Of a DNA stretch of 64,000 nt, positions 8,292-18,203 are shown one piece after another. Positions within the stretch are counted from its first letter, which is position 1. The number at the start of each line of letters is the position of its first letter. Source of the DNA: Oscillospiraceae bacterium NTUH-002-81 (GTDB lineage: Bacteria > Bacillota > Clostridia > Lachnospirales > Lachnospiraceae). The notes under the pieces are model-generated. The model searched no databases. It was not told where the DNA came from and was given only the letters and a program-made list of their open reading frames with translations. The position numbers and the translations under genes are program-made. The stretch is taken from assembly GCA_032620915.1 (NCBI GenBank), contig CP136052.1:837001-901000 (forward strand), read 5' to 3'.

Positions 8292-11200
8292 ATGAAAAAA
8301 GACAGAAAGATGGTTGCTTTATTATTGGCAGCAACTGTTTTGAGCATGCAGATTTGTGAGCCTGTGTATGCGGAAGAATTAAATACGGGACAGGAATATA
8401 TGTCTCTGGAGACAGAACAGGAAATAAATGGTGTTGAAACAGATGCTGAAGAAGACAAATATACAGATGGCATGCCGGCAAATGAGGCGGAAAGTGAAAA
8501 TCAGGATGAAATGGTTCCGGAATCTGAAAATGAGGATGTTTCAGAGGATCATGATCTTGAGGCGTTCGTGGAGAGTGATTCAAATGAGGAAGATGATACG
8601 GATGTCATAGGGGAAGAAAGAGCGCAAAATGCCTGGGAGGTACAAATGCGCAGGCAGGCATTTCTTGATCATGGACCAGATTATCTGGATGCAGGAAATG
8701 ATATTTCTGTAGCATCAAATGAGATAGATGTTTTCTCTTCGCGGTCATCTGATCCAAAAAATATAAATAATATTTTGGTTCTTGTACGGTTTCAAGGCCA
8801 GGATGAATATATGAATGATGAAAAGAGTATTCTCCTGAATCGGACATACAATACGATGGAAGGATCTATGCTGCAATATATTTCGGAAATGAGTTATGGA
8901 GAATTGAACGTTAATACGCAATTTTTTCCACAGTCAAGTTCTTCTGTATATTACAGTATTGAAGTAGATCATCCAATTGCGTATTATCTGGCTGCAACTG
9001 CAGAGAATACGGAAGGATATTTTACCTTCTCGGAACGGATGGTAAGAGAAAAAGCCTTATGCGATGAAATATTAAGAAAACTAAAGATTGAGAATAGAAG
9101 TGAATTACAGCAATATGATTTTGACAGCAATGCGGATGGATATATGGATTCTATCAGTTTTGCTTTTGACACGGCTTCGGCCATTTATCCGATTAACCAT
9201 AATGATTTATTATGGCCGCATAAAACATCTTATGTGAGTAGTGAAACTATCAATGGAATAAGCATGTATTCTTACAATTTTCTCAGCAGAGGAACAGATT
9301 CTTGGGGAATTATGGGATCAGAGGTTTCCTCTAGTGCAACAGCCATTCATGAATTCATGCATACATTGGGATTGCCGGACTTATATCGTTATACAAGAAC
9401 AGGGACGCCGGTGGGATGCTGGGATGTAATGGCCAATACAGCATCTGTAACACCGCAGAATTTGAGCGCATACTATCAGAGAGAATATATGGAATGGGGA
9501 GAACCGCTGGATACCATTACAAAATCAACCCATGTGACTTTATCGGCAGCGCAATATGATGATCCGTCTGAGAAATATGCAGTAAAAATAGTTTCTTCAA
9601 GTAATCCAAATGAGATATTTGTAGTGGAATTTCGAAATTTGTCAGGAAATGATCAGGTATTGTCTTCCTATTGCACTGGCGGTTTGCTTGTGTATCGGAT
9701 GGTAAATGATGTGAAGCTTGGGGTGTTTGCATCATCGGGAAATGCAGGAGATTATGATGCGATGTATGTGTTCCGCCCAGGGGAGACTGGATTGAATGCA
9801 GGAAAGGGCAATATCTATGATGCAGCTTTATCAGCACATAAGAGCAGCTGGAATTCTATTGGAATTGAGAAAGGGAAAGAGGGTATTGATGAAGGAACGG
9901 CCTTAACATACTATGATGGCAGCAATAGCGGTATTTGCATAAAAAATGTAACACTGGGTTCTGCAGATACAATTTCTTTTGATGTGGAATTTACAGAAGA
10001 GACAATAGAAAAACAGCCAGAGTTTGATGTGACTGTAAATAGTAGCGGAACTGGATTCACAGGAATATTAAAGAATTATAAGGCGCAGATTAACGAAAAT
10101 GTAAGTGTGGGTGTGTGGAGTAAAGAAAATGGACAGGATGATTTGAAATGGTATGAAGCAAATCTGCAACAGGATGGAATCTGGAAAATAGAAGTAGATA
10201 TTTCTGACCATGAGAATAATTCTGGCATATATTATTTCCATGTATATGTTGGGAACGGAACAAAAAAGCGTTTTCTTGCAGGAACAATTGCGTCTATTGA
10301 AACGACAGTGCAGCCTGTCTTGGATGTGCAATTAAATGCGGAAGAATCCGCAGGAAATTTAACTTTAAAATATTTAAAACAGGAAAGTGACGCAGATGTA
10401 CGTTTTGCAGTGTGGAGCCAGACCGGGGGCCAGGATGATTTAAAATGGTATCATGCTGAAAAACAGTCAGGAAAATGGGCGGCTTCTTTTCAAATTAAGA
10501 ACCATAAAAACGATACAGGTATTTATTATATACATGCATATCAATATATAGGTGGCAGCGCCAGATTTTTGGCAGGCGCGGCAATGAATATTGAAGGGAT
10601 AAAGGCTGAAACAGTTCATCTTCAGTCAGGCGATGCCTATACAGGGAAAATTCTCTTAAAAGCAGGACAAGTAAAGTCGCCTGCAAGCGTTCAAACTGTA
10701 AAAGTTGCAGTATGGACGACTGCGAATGGCCAGGATGATTTAAGATGGTATGAAATGCAGAAGAATGGAGATGACTGGCAAGGACAGGTCAATTTGTCAG
10801 ATCATTTTTATGAGTGGGGAACTTATAATTTTCATTTTTACGCGAAAGATGAGCGCGGAGTAGAAAAATGTATTGGAACATTATCAAAGGATATAACAAC
10901 TCAAAAAACGAAATTAAAAATACAGCTGAATGACAGTGAGTCCCGAGCTGACATTTGCTTGGAAGGAGGAATGCCGGCAGGAGTAAAAAAAATAAAATAT
11001 GCAGTATGGAGTGCTATAAATGGACAGGATGATCTGCAGTGGTATACGCCGGAAAATCTGGCATATTTATCATCGGCTGATATTTCAAATCATAATAATG
11101 ATACAGGTGCATATTATGTGCATACTTACGTGACAATGGAGAATGGGACAAGTCGCTTCCTTACAGGAGGAAGTTTTGCTGTAACTGGAATTAGTTGTGA

Positions 11201-12638
11201 TTCTGTTAATATAGAGAATAAAAATGAGCAAGATGGAACTTTTGAGGTGAAAATTAAAAATGTAAAGTCTCCGGCAAACATTGAGCGGGTCAGAGTTGCG
11301 GTATGGACCAAAAGAAACGGTCAGGATGATATTTTATGGTATTTTCCGATTGTTGATGAGAATGGAAACTGGAATGCACATATAGACACTTATATGCATG
11401 ACTATGAATCGGGCGTATACTATGTGCATGTATATGCAAGAGATGCAAGGGGAATGGAAACATATATTGGCGGATGTGCTTTTGATTTCCGGCAAGATAC
11501 ATCGATGGTAACATTGACGATGCAAAATATTCCGGAAGAAAATCTGTTTGATATTTCTTTTGTCAGCAAAAAAATCGGGAAAAATGTGAGAAAGATTAAA
11601 TTTGCAGTCTGGAGTAAAGTGGATGGGCAGGATGATCTAAAATGGTACGAAGCAGTAAAAAATACTTCAGAAAATAAATGGAGTGCACGCGTTTATACAA
11701 CAGATCATAAAAATAATTCGGGTGTTTATTATGTGCATGCCTATGGTGTGTTGGAAAATGGCGGAACAGTTTGCCTGAAAACGGCAGAGACTACTATTTT
11801 GACAGATTATATGCCTAGCGTAAAAACACAGGCAATACAGGTGGGGGGGCTGAAAAAGACTTACAGATTTTTATTTGTATCCGATACCCATGTGATCGTT
11901 CCTGATGCGCAGGATGAATTGCGTGTACAGGAGTTAGGCAGTTCGAGAATGAACTATTTCAGAAACAGAAAATGGATGACTTCGGAAGAACAGTTTCCCT
12001 ATTGGATGGAATATGCCAATAAGAATCATGTGGATGGTTTGCTGATGGGAGGAGACATTATTGATTATCCTTCTTTCGCAAATATACGATACATGAAAAA
12101 TAATCTGGATACGTTGCAGATGCCATATTTGTATGTGTTTGGAAATCATGATTGGACATACCCGTGGGAATATATGACGCACACGGCGTCTAAATTGTAC
12201 AAACCATTACTGAAGCAGTTTATAAAAGGAAATGATGCAGCACAAATATCAGAATACGAAGATTTGGTTATTCTTGGAATTGATGACAGTACCAACCGGG
12301 TTGATGAAGAAGCGCTTCCGATTGTTCAACAAGCACTGGAACTTGGAAAGCCCGTGATCGTCATGCTCCATGTTCCTTTACAGACAGATACTCTGATGGA
12401 GAAATCAATAAAGGGCTGGGGGACTGCACTTATGATAGGAGAAGACGCAATTAAACCTGATGAGGCAACGCAGAAATTCCTAGATATGATTTTAAATGAG
12501 AACAGTCCTGTATGTGCAGTCCTGGCAGGTCATGTTCATCTTGAAGATACCAGCCCGCTGAATGACAGGATAACGCAGTATGTCGTGGAAATGTCTTCCA
12601 AAGGAAACGGGATATTGGTAGAGGTAAAAGGGAAGTAG
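8292..12638 (+). CDS. Secreted M6-type metalloprotease / GBS-Bsp-like repeats / metallophosphoesterase fusion
   Basis: A secreted protein of 1448 residues. After a signal peptide (MKKDRKMVALLLAATVLS..., cut near AEE) and an acidic linker (about 30-110) comes a peptidase of the M6 type: HEFMHTLGLPD, with H353, E354 and H357, and a downstream WDVM turn. Residues about 578-1174 hold six repeats of about 95 residues with the signature VWS..NGQDDLKWY ... SDHKNNSGIYYVHVY, the GBS-Bsp-like repeat. The C-terminus (about 1190-1448) is a calcineurin-type phosphoesterase with SDTH, GGDIID, GNHDW, MLHVP and AGHVH. Start set at 8292 because AAAGGA at 8277-8282 fits it; ATG 8274 would add six residues. Likely substrates (cell-wall protein, phosphorylated glycan) are inference. 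Confidence 0.88.
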   Translation: MKKDRKMVALLLAATVLSMQICEPVYAEELNTGQEYMSLETEQEINGVETDAEEDKYTDGMPANEAESENQDEMVPESENEDVSEDHDLEAFVESDSNEEDDTDVIGEERAQNAWEVQMRRQAFLDHGPDYLDAGNDISVASNEIDVFSSRSSDPKNINNILVLVRFQGQDEYMNDEKSILLNRTYNTMEGSMLQYISEMSYGELNVNTQFFPQSSSSVYYSIEVDHPIAYYLAATAENTEGYFTFSERMVREKALCDEILRKLKIENRSELQQYDFDSNADGYMDSISFAFDTASAIYPINHNDLLWPHKTSYVSSETINGISMYSYNFLSRGTDSWGIMGSEVSSSATAIHEFMHTLGLPDLYRYTRTGTPVGCWDVMANTASVTPQNLSAYYQREYMEWGEPLDTITKSTHVTLSAAQYDDPSEKYAVKIVSSSNPNEIFVVEFRNLSGNDQVLSSYCTGGLLVYRMVNDVKLGVFASSGNAGDYDAMYVFRPGETGLNAGKGNIYDAALSAHKSSWNSIGIEKGKEGIDEGTALTYYDGSNSGICIKNVTLGSADTISFDVEFTEETIEKQPEFDVTVNSSGTGFTGILKNYKAQINENVSVGVWSKENGQDDLKWYEANLQQDGIWKIEVDISDHENNSGIYYFHVYVGNGTKKRFLAGTIASIETTVQPVLDVQLNAEESAGNLTLKYLKQESDADVRFAVWSQTGGQDDLKWYHAEKQSGKWAASFQIKNHKNDTGIYYIHAYQYIGGSARFLAGAAMNIEGIKAETVHLQSGDAYTGKILLKAGQVKSPASVQTVKVAVWTTANGQDDLRWYEMQKNGDDWQGQVNLSDHFYEWGTYNFHFYAKDERGVEKCIGTLSKDITTQKTKLKIQLNDSESRADICLEGGMPAGVKKIKYAVWSAINGQDDLQWYTPENLAYLSSADISNHNNDTGAYYVHTYVTMENGTSRFLTGGSFAVTGISCDSVNIENKNEQDGTFEVKIKNVKSPANIERVRVAVWTKRNGQDDILWYFPIVDENGNWNAHIDTYMHDYESGVYYVHVYARDARGMETYIGGCAFDFRQDTSMVTLTMQNIPEENLFDISFVSKKIGKNVRKIKFAVWSKVDGQDDLKWYEAVKNTSENKWSARVYTTDHKNNSGVYYVHAYGVLENGGTVCLKTAETTILTDYMPSVKTQAIQVGGLKKTYRFLFVSDTHVIVPDAQDELRVQELGSSRMNYFRNRKWMTSEEQFPYWMEYANKNHVDGLLMGGDIIDYPSFANIRYMKNNLDTLQMPYLYVFGNHDWTYPWEYMTHTASKLYKPLLKQFIKGNDAAQISEYEDLVILGIDDSTNRVDEEALPIVQQALELGKPVIVMLHVPLQTDTLMEKSIKGWGTALMIGEDAIKPDEATQKFLDMILNENSPVCAVLAGHVHLEDTSPLNDRITQYVVEMSSKGNGILVEVKGK

Positions 12639-12739
12639 ATAAAATAATAGAAATGATAGAAAATAGTAAGAAAACTTCATTTTAAACGTAAGGAAAATAT
12701 GATATGATTTACTAATTAAGTACAAATGGAGGGAGAAAA

Positions 12740-15700
12740 ATGAAAAGGATACTGGCTCTGCTTCTTACGGGGGCACTCGTTTTTTCGAATGCTTCACCAA
12801 TGACAGCACAGGCATCAGAAGTTACGCAGAATAATGTGATTGAAGGGGTTGCGGCGGAAGAAGATAACGGTAGGGATGGGATGGAATCGGATCAGAATGC
12901 CCTTGTGGAAGATAAGTCCACGCAGGATGATGTAAGTCTTGATCAAAACAACCCAGAACAGGACGCAGTGGATAACAATGCAGGAGATCAGAAATCTGAT
13001 CCGAATGAAACGAAAGATGATTCTCGAAATGAGGAACAGATAGGGGATAATATTTTATCAGATTCTGAAGAAAATAGCACAGCACCAGAGATGAATGATA
13101 ATTTGTCAGAAGAAGAGACTTTGCTTGAGGAAGAATCTAAGGATGCAGAAGCTCCTGAGCTGAATTATGTATATTTGGATTATGCAGAGTTTGCGCCGGG
13201 CGAGGAACAGAACATTGTTGTATCCGCAGGGGATGATGAGACAATTTTCGAAAAAGCAGTATTATCTGTTGCAGGCGAGAATGGCATAAAGACCATAGAG
13301 GCACAGAATATTGTCGGAAATGCAGCTCTTTTTACAGATGTATATAGTGCAGATGAAGGGGGTACCTATACACTGACGAAGGTTGAATTTGTTGTCGATG
13401 GAAATTCGTTTGTCATTGATCTTCAGTCGGGCGACATGGATCCTGTTCAGTATAGGGTGGCGGAACCAGATAGCGGGAATGCGCTGGAAATTGTGTCCCT
13501 TGATGATGACGGAAATGCAACGGCCGCAGCCAGTATAGAGGACGCTATTCAGGCAGCAGAAAAGGACGTAGTACCTGGAGAAGATGATGATAAATTTCGT
13601 TCAGCCAATGGACAGGTTGTTGTTGTACTGGATCCGGGACATGACAGTAAGCATTTAGGCGCACATCAGAGTGGATTGAAAGAAGAAGACCTTAATCTGA
13701 AAATAGCACAGTATTGTAAGACTGAGCTGGAAAAATATAATGGCGTAAAAGTATATATGACGAGAAGCGGCTCAGGTTGCCCTTATCCGGGAACTTCTTC
13801 TACAGATGATAACAGAAAGCGGGTAGAGTATGCAAAAAGCGTAGGTGCTGATGTATACGTCAGCATTCATTTGAACTCTAGTAGTTCCGGTGCGGCAAAT
13901 GGAGCGGAGGTTTATTATCCTAACAGTCATTATATTTCCTGGATAGGAACAGAGGGAAAGGATCTGGCTGGAAAAGTATCTGCAAAACTGGCAGAACTGG
14001 GATTATATAATCGGGGAATCACGATTCGAAATTCTCAGGATGGAACAAAGTATGCTGATGGGTCACTTGCGGATTACTACGCAGTAATTCGCCGAAGCAA
14101 AGAGTTGGGTTTCCCGGGAATTATTGTAGAACATGCGTTTATGACAAATGCATCGGACGTATCAAAGTTCCTTTCTTCGGATGCTGGACTCCAGAAGCTA
14201 GGTATAGCTGATGCAGAGGGAATTGCAAAATATTTCGGACTTATAAAGGGGCCGGTGGACTTTAAAATTTCCGGGTTGAAAATTTCCGATATGAATGCCC
14301 TGAATGGAGATTTTACCGTGTCATTAACCGGAGTCACTCCGGCAGAAAGTGTTGATAAAATCAACATGTATATCTGGAGCAGCAAAGATGGCCAGGATGA
14401 TTTGAAAGTTTATTCTTTTGATGGGAATACAACAGGTACATATACGTTTACGGATAATATAAAAAATCACAAAAATGATACCGGAATTTACAATATTCAT
14501 GTGTATGCAACGGATAAAGGCGGAAATTCCAAAATGCTGGGATCCACCACCTGCGATATGACATACAAGCCTCTGGGCAGGGCAGTAGTGACTGCGGTAA
14601 AGAAAGATGCGCAGCAGAAACAGTTTGTTTTAAGCGCAGCCGGGGTGGCAGATGCAGTAAGTCTTCGATTCGCTGTCTGGAATACCTCTAATACCAATAA
14701 TATAAAATGGTATTCTGCAGTAAAAGATACAAACGGAAAGTGGAATTATACAGTTCCTGTATCAGACTTCAAACAGGACGGAACCTATTGTGTGCATGTA
14801 TATGCGGTAGATAACGGGAAGAAAGAGACCTTTGCGGGAGGAACAACTTTTTCTGTAGAGGGGCCGAAAGCGACGGGAATCACAGTTTCCAATAAAGATT
14901 ATTCTTTGGGAAAAATGAAGGTTACTGTTTCAGGGGTGACGTCTCCTGCAGGGATTCAAAGTGTAAAAGCCGCAGTCTGGACACAATCAGACATGAAAGA
15001 TTTGAAATGGTACGAGGCATCTAAAGAAGCGGAAGGTGTTTATTCTTATTGGGTAGATATTTCTAACCATAATAATAATTATGGAACATATATTATGCAT
15101 GTATATTTGACTGATGGCAATGGTATTTACAAGTATGGAACCGGTTTGAGAGAGAACTTAGAAAAGCCGCAGGCAGCTGTCAGTGCAGTGATAAATGCTC
15201 CCAATACATGGTTTACAATCACAGCACGGAATTTTCCACAATATGGTGGCGTGAAATCAGTAAAAGCAGCAGTTTGGAGTGCGGAAAACGGTCAGGATGA
15301 TTTGAAGTGGTATGACTTAGGAAAGCAGACGGATGGCAGCTGGCAGGTTCCTGTGCCGGTATCGTATCATAAATCAAAAGGATTATACTATGCGCATGTA
15401 TATGTAGAAAATCTGAAAGGAAGCAAAATCTTTATAGGAGGAGATACCTTTACTGTTGCGGGCGCCAGCGCAGATGTTGTAGAGTGTACAGATCAAAATA
15501 ATATAAACGGAACATTTGATATAAGAGTTACCGGAATAAAATCTTATTCAGGAGTTGCCGCTGTAGATGTTGCTGTCTGGAGCCAGGATAATCAATCTGA
15601 CATGAAGTGGTATTCTGCAAAATGGGATGGTGGTCAGAACTGGAATGTACATGCAGATATTGCAAATCATGGATATAATTATGGTACTTATCGAGTGCAT

Positions 15701-16885
15701 GTATATATCACAGGCGGAAATGGGGTTCGTAATTATGTGGGAGGAACGAGAGTAACCATAAATCTTCCGCACGCAGAGATTTCCAGTTCGGTGAACTCTT
15801 CTAACACCTGGTTTGCAATTTATGCTAAAAATATAAGAATTCCCAGTGGAGTAAAAAATGTTAAGGTTGGTGTCTGGAGCGAAAAAAATGGACAGGATGA
15901 TTTAAAGTGGTATAATCTTGGGAAAAACTCTGATGGAAATTGGTCAGTTCCCGTTCCGGTATCTTATCACAAAACAGAAGGAAAATATGATGCTCATGTT
16001 TATGTAGAGGGAAACAATGGGATGAATGTTTTCATTGGATCCACAAGTTTTGAAATAAAAGGGCCCTCTGCATCTGGTGCTGAAGTAACCAATCAGAGTA
16101 GTTTGACAAGTATATTTACGGTGGTTCTAAAAGAGGTTAATAGTCCCTCTGGCATTTCCAGTGTTTCCGCGGGAGTATGGAAAGACGGAAAAAGTTATGT
16201 CAAGTGGTACAATGCGTTAAATGCGGGAAATGGAAACTATTATGTAACAATGAACGCAGCTGAAGTCGGAAATGGAGTCGGAAGATATAATATTCATTTT
16301 TATGCGACAGATGGAAATGGAATTTCCAAATTTGTTACGGGCTTGTCGCACACGATTGAAGGGTATTCCATCATGGGGTTTCCCCAGGTTAATGTTCAGC
16401 AGATGGTAAACTACTATAATGCAAATGCAACGTATCCAAGCTATTATGCCAATACAGAAGTGCCTACTATAGAAGCCTTTTGTCAGATGTATGCGGAGGA
16501 AGCGGGTGCAGAAGGCGTAAGAGTTGAGGTTGCCTTCTGTCAGGCGATGAAGGAAACGGGGTTTTTGAGGTATGGGGGCGATGTTGATATCAGCCAGTAC
16601 AACTTTGCCGGAATTGGGGCGACCGGAAACGGGGCGAGAGGTAATGCTTTCTCTTCCCCTAGAGAAGGTGTGCGGGCGCAGATCCAGCATTTAAAAGCTT
16701 ATGCCAGTACAGATGATCTTGTACTTGGATGTGTAGATCCGCGATTCAAATATGTTAGAAGAGGAACTGCTCCTTATGTGGAATGGCTTGGGATACGAGA
16801 AAATCCGAATGGAACAGGTTGGGCAACTGCGGTAGGATATGGAAATAATATCGTCCAGCGGATAAAAACTTTAAAGACTTATTAG
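12740..16885 (+). CDS. Secreted peptidoglycan hydrolase: amidase_3, GBS-Bsp-like repeats, glucosaminidase
   Basis: A 1381-residue secreted enzyme. It has a signal peptide (1 to about 26), an acidic Asp/Glu/Asn linker to about 130 and a small beta-rich region. An N-acetylmuramoyl-L-alanine amidase follows (about 290-500) with zinc and catalytic residues in LDPGHDS, KEEDLNLKIA, VSIHLNS and IIVEHAFMTN. Seven GBS-Bsp-like repeats span about 507-1210. The C-terminal domain (about 1213-1381) matches the glucosaminidase family, with the catalytic Glu in FCQAMKETGFLRYGG and NFAGIGATG. It should cut both the peptide linkage and the glycan strand. The repeats probably bind cell-wall glycan. GGAGGG at 12729-12734 supports ATG 12740. 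Confidence 0.92.
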   Translation: MKRILALLLTGALVFSNASPMTAQASEVTQNNVIEGVAAEEDNGRDGMESDQNALVEDKSTQDDVSLDQNNPEQDAVDNNAGDQKSDPNETKDDSRNEEQIGDNILSDSEENSTAPEMNDNLSEEETLLEEESKDAEAPELNYVYLDYAEFAPGEEQNIVVSAGDDETIFEKAVLSVAGENGIKTIEAQNIVGNAALFTDVYSADEGGTYTLTKVEFVVDGNSFVIDLQSGDMDPVQYRVAEPDSGNALEIVSLDDDGNATAAASIEDAIQAAEKDVVPGEDDDKFRSANGQVVVVLDPGHDSKHLGAHQSGLKEEDLNLKIAQYCKTELEKYNGVKVYMTRSGSGCPYPGTSSTDDNRKRVEYAKSVGADVYVSIHLNSSSSGAANGAEVYYPNSHYISWIGTEGKDLAGKVSAKLAELGLYNRGITIRNSQDGTKYADGSLADYYAVIRRSKELGFPGIIVEHAFMTNASDVSKFLSSDAGLQKLGIADAEGIAKYFGLIKGPVDFKISGLKISDMNALNGDFTVSLTGVTPAESVDKINMYIWSSKDGQDDLKVYSFDGNTTGTYTFTDNIKNHKNDTGIYNIHVYATDKGGNSKMLGSTTCDMTYKPLGRAVVTAVKKDAQQKQFVLSAAGVADAVSLRFAVWNTSNTNNIKWYSAVKDTNGKWNYTVPVSDFKQDGTYCVHVYAVDNGKKETFAGGTTFSVEGPKATGITVSNKDYSLGKMKVTVSGVTSPAGIQSVKAAVWTQSDMKDLKWYEASKEAEGVYSYWVDISNHNNNYGTYIMHVYLTDGNGIYKYGTGLRENLEKPQAAVSAVINAPNTWFTITARNFPQYGGVKSVKAAVWSAENGQDDLKWYDLGKQTDGSWQVPVPVSYHKSKGLYYAHVYVENLKGSKIFIGGDTFTVAGASADVVECTDQNNINGTFDIRVTGIKSYSGVAAVDVAVWSQDNQSDMKWYSAKWDGGQNWNVHADIANHGYNYGTYRVHVYITGGNGVRNYVGGTRVTINLPHAEISSSVNSSNTWFAIYAKNIRIPSGVKNVKVGVWSEKNGQDDLKWYNLGKNSDGNWSVPVPVSYHKTEGKYDAHVYVEGNNGMNVFIGSTSFEIKGPSASGAEVTNQSSLTSIFTVVLKEVNSPSGISSVSAGVWKDGKSYVKWYNALNAGNGNYYVTMNAAEVGNGVGRYNIHFYATDGNGISKFVTGLSHTIEGYSIMGFPQVNVQQMVNYYNANATYPSYYANTEVPTIEAFCQMYAEEAGAEGVRVEVAFCQAMKETGFLRYGGDVDISQYNFAGIGATGNGARGNAFSSPREGVRAQIQHLKAYASTDDLVLGCVDPRFKYVRRGTAPYVEWLGIRENPNGTGWATAVGYGNNIVQRIKTLKTY

Positions 16886-16890
16886 GAGAT

Positions 16891-16931
16891 AGAACGGGCT
16901 TTGGTGAAGGAACTTGGCTGAAGCTCGTTCT
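16891..16931 (+). terminator. Inverted repeat after the amidase gene
   Basis: AGAACGGGCTT (16891-16901) pairs with AAGCTCGTTCT (16921-16931), with one G-T pair and a 19-base loop. It sits 6 bases after the amidase stop and just before a new promoter. The following sequence is A/T-rich but not a clean T run, so termination is probable, not certain. Confidence 0.5.
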
Positions 16932-16978
16932 AAATTTATAAAAATAATTTTCAAGATGGTATTGTTGAATGAGAAGTA

Positions 16979-17007
16979 TTGAATAATATGGCTTATAATG
17001 GTATAAT
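16979..17007 (+). promoter_or_regulatory. Extended -10 promoter for the rfb/ABC operon
   Basis: TTGAAT (16979-16984), a 17-base spacer, then TATAAT (17002-17007) preceded by TG one base upstream, which makes an extended -10 box (TGGTATAAT). A second TATAAT lies at 16994-16999 without a matching -35. The start codon of rfbB is 38 bases downstream. No operator-like repeat is visible. It probably drives the long co-directional run from rfbB to the acyltransferase gene. Confidence 0.8.
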
Positions 17008-17045
17008 GTTACGGAATTGTTAAATCAAAATGGAGGAATAGAACA

Positions 17046-18128
17046 ATGAGAACATATCTGGTTACCGGAGGTGCCGGCTTTATCGGATCAAACTACATTC
17101 ACTATATGTTTAAAAAATATAAAAATGATATTCGGATTATCAATGTAGATTGTCTGACGTATGCTGGTAATCTTGAGAACTTGAAAGATATTGAAAATCT
17201 TGAGAATTATACATTTGTAAAAGCAAATATTTGTGACAGTGATGCAATTAATAGAATTTTTGAAGAGAATGATATCGACAGAGTGGTTCATTTTGCGGCA
17301 GAGAGCCATGTGGACAGAAGCATCAAGAACCCGGATGTATTTGTAAAAACAAATGTATTGGGAACATTGGTTATGCTGAATGCCGCGAAGAATGCCTGGG
17401 AGTTACCGGATGGAACTTTTAAAGAAAATAAGAAGTTCCTCCATGTGTCAACAGATGAGGTATACGGATCCTTGGAGGAAGACGGTGGATTTTTCTATGA
17501 GACAACACCATATGATCCGCATAGCCCGTATTCTGCCAGCAAGGCATCTTCAGATTTCCTTGTGAAGGCATATATAGACACTTATCATTTTCCGGCGAAT
17601 ATCACAAATTGCAGTAATAATTACGGACCGTACCAGTTTCCTGAGAAGCTGATCCCCTTGATTATTAACAATGCTCTTCATGGTAAAAATCTTCCGGTCT
17701 ATGGAGACGGCAAGAATGTTCGTGACTGGCTGTATGTAGAAGATCACGCAAAGGCAATCGATATGGTACAGGAGCTTGGACGTCTGGGAGAGACTTACAA
17801 TGTAGGCGGACATAATGAGAAGCAGAACATTGAAATTATTCATATTATTTTGGATACTTTACAGGAGATGCTTCCTGATAGTGATCCTAGAAAGAAATTG
17901 GTCAGTGAGAAATTAATTACTTATGTAGAAGATCGAAAAGGACACGACCGGAGATACGCGATTGCGCCCGATAAGATCAAGGCTGAGATTGGCTGGTATC
18001 CGGAAACAATGTTTAAAGAGGGTATTAAGCTGACAATCAAATGGTATTTTGAACATGAAGATTGGATGAATCACATTACAAGCGGTGATTACCAGAAGTA
18101 TTATGAGGATATGTATCATACGAAATAA
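17046..18128 (+). CDS. rfbB: dTDP-glucose 4,6-dehydratase
   Basis: A 360-residue extended SDR that converts dTDP-glucose to dTDP-4-keto-6-deoxyglucose, the second step of dTDP-L-rhamnose synthesis. It has GGAGFIG at 8-14, HFAAESHVDRS near 82-92, the signature STDEVYG (135-141) with catalytic Asp/Glu, and Y162SASK166. NNYGPYQFPEKLIP and GDGKNVRDWLYVEDH are hallmark segments of this enzyme. GGAGG at 17032-17036 precedes the ATG. It is first in the operon behind a strong promoter and is followed by rfbA and rfbC. Confidence 0.96.
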   Translation: MRTYLVTGGAGFIGSNYIHYMFKKYKNDIRIINVDCLTYAGNLENLKDIENLENYTFVKANICDSDAINRIFEENDIDRVVHFAAESHVDRSIKNPDVFVKTNVLGTLVMLNAAKNAWELPDGTFKENKKFLHVSTDEVYGSLEEDGGFFYETTPYDPHSPYSASKASSDFLVKAYIDTYHFPANITNCSNNYGPYQFPEKLIPLIINNALHGKNLPVYGDGKNVRDWLYVEDHAKAIDMVQELGRLGETYNVGGHNEKQNIEIIHIILDTLQEMLPDSDPRKKLVSEKLITYVEDRKGHDRRYAIAPDKIKAEIGWYPETMFKEGIKLTIKWYFEHEDWMNHITSGDYQKYYEDMYHTK

Positions 18129-18141
18129 GCAGTATATGGTA

Positions 18142-18168
18142 GGGGCAGATACAATAAATATCTGTCCC
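18142..18168 (+). terminator. Hairpin between rfbB and rfbA
   Basis: GGGGCAGATA (18142-18151) and TATCTGTCCC (18159-18168) form a 10-base-pair stem (one G-T) with a 7-base loop, followed by TTCAT. It may be a weak terminator or a processing/stability element that lets rfbB be made at a different level from the downstream genes. Confidence 0.5.
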
Positions 18169-18203
18169 TTCATAAGGTTTAGAGAATACGGAGGAATGAA
18201 AGA

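Noticed and set aside
12639..12739. Promoter between the two giant surface genes
   Set aside because: TATGAT occurs twice (12698-12708), but no -35 box lies at a suitable distance, so I did not list it; read-through from upstream is possible.
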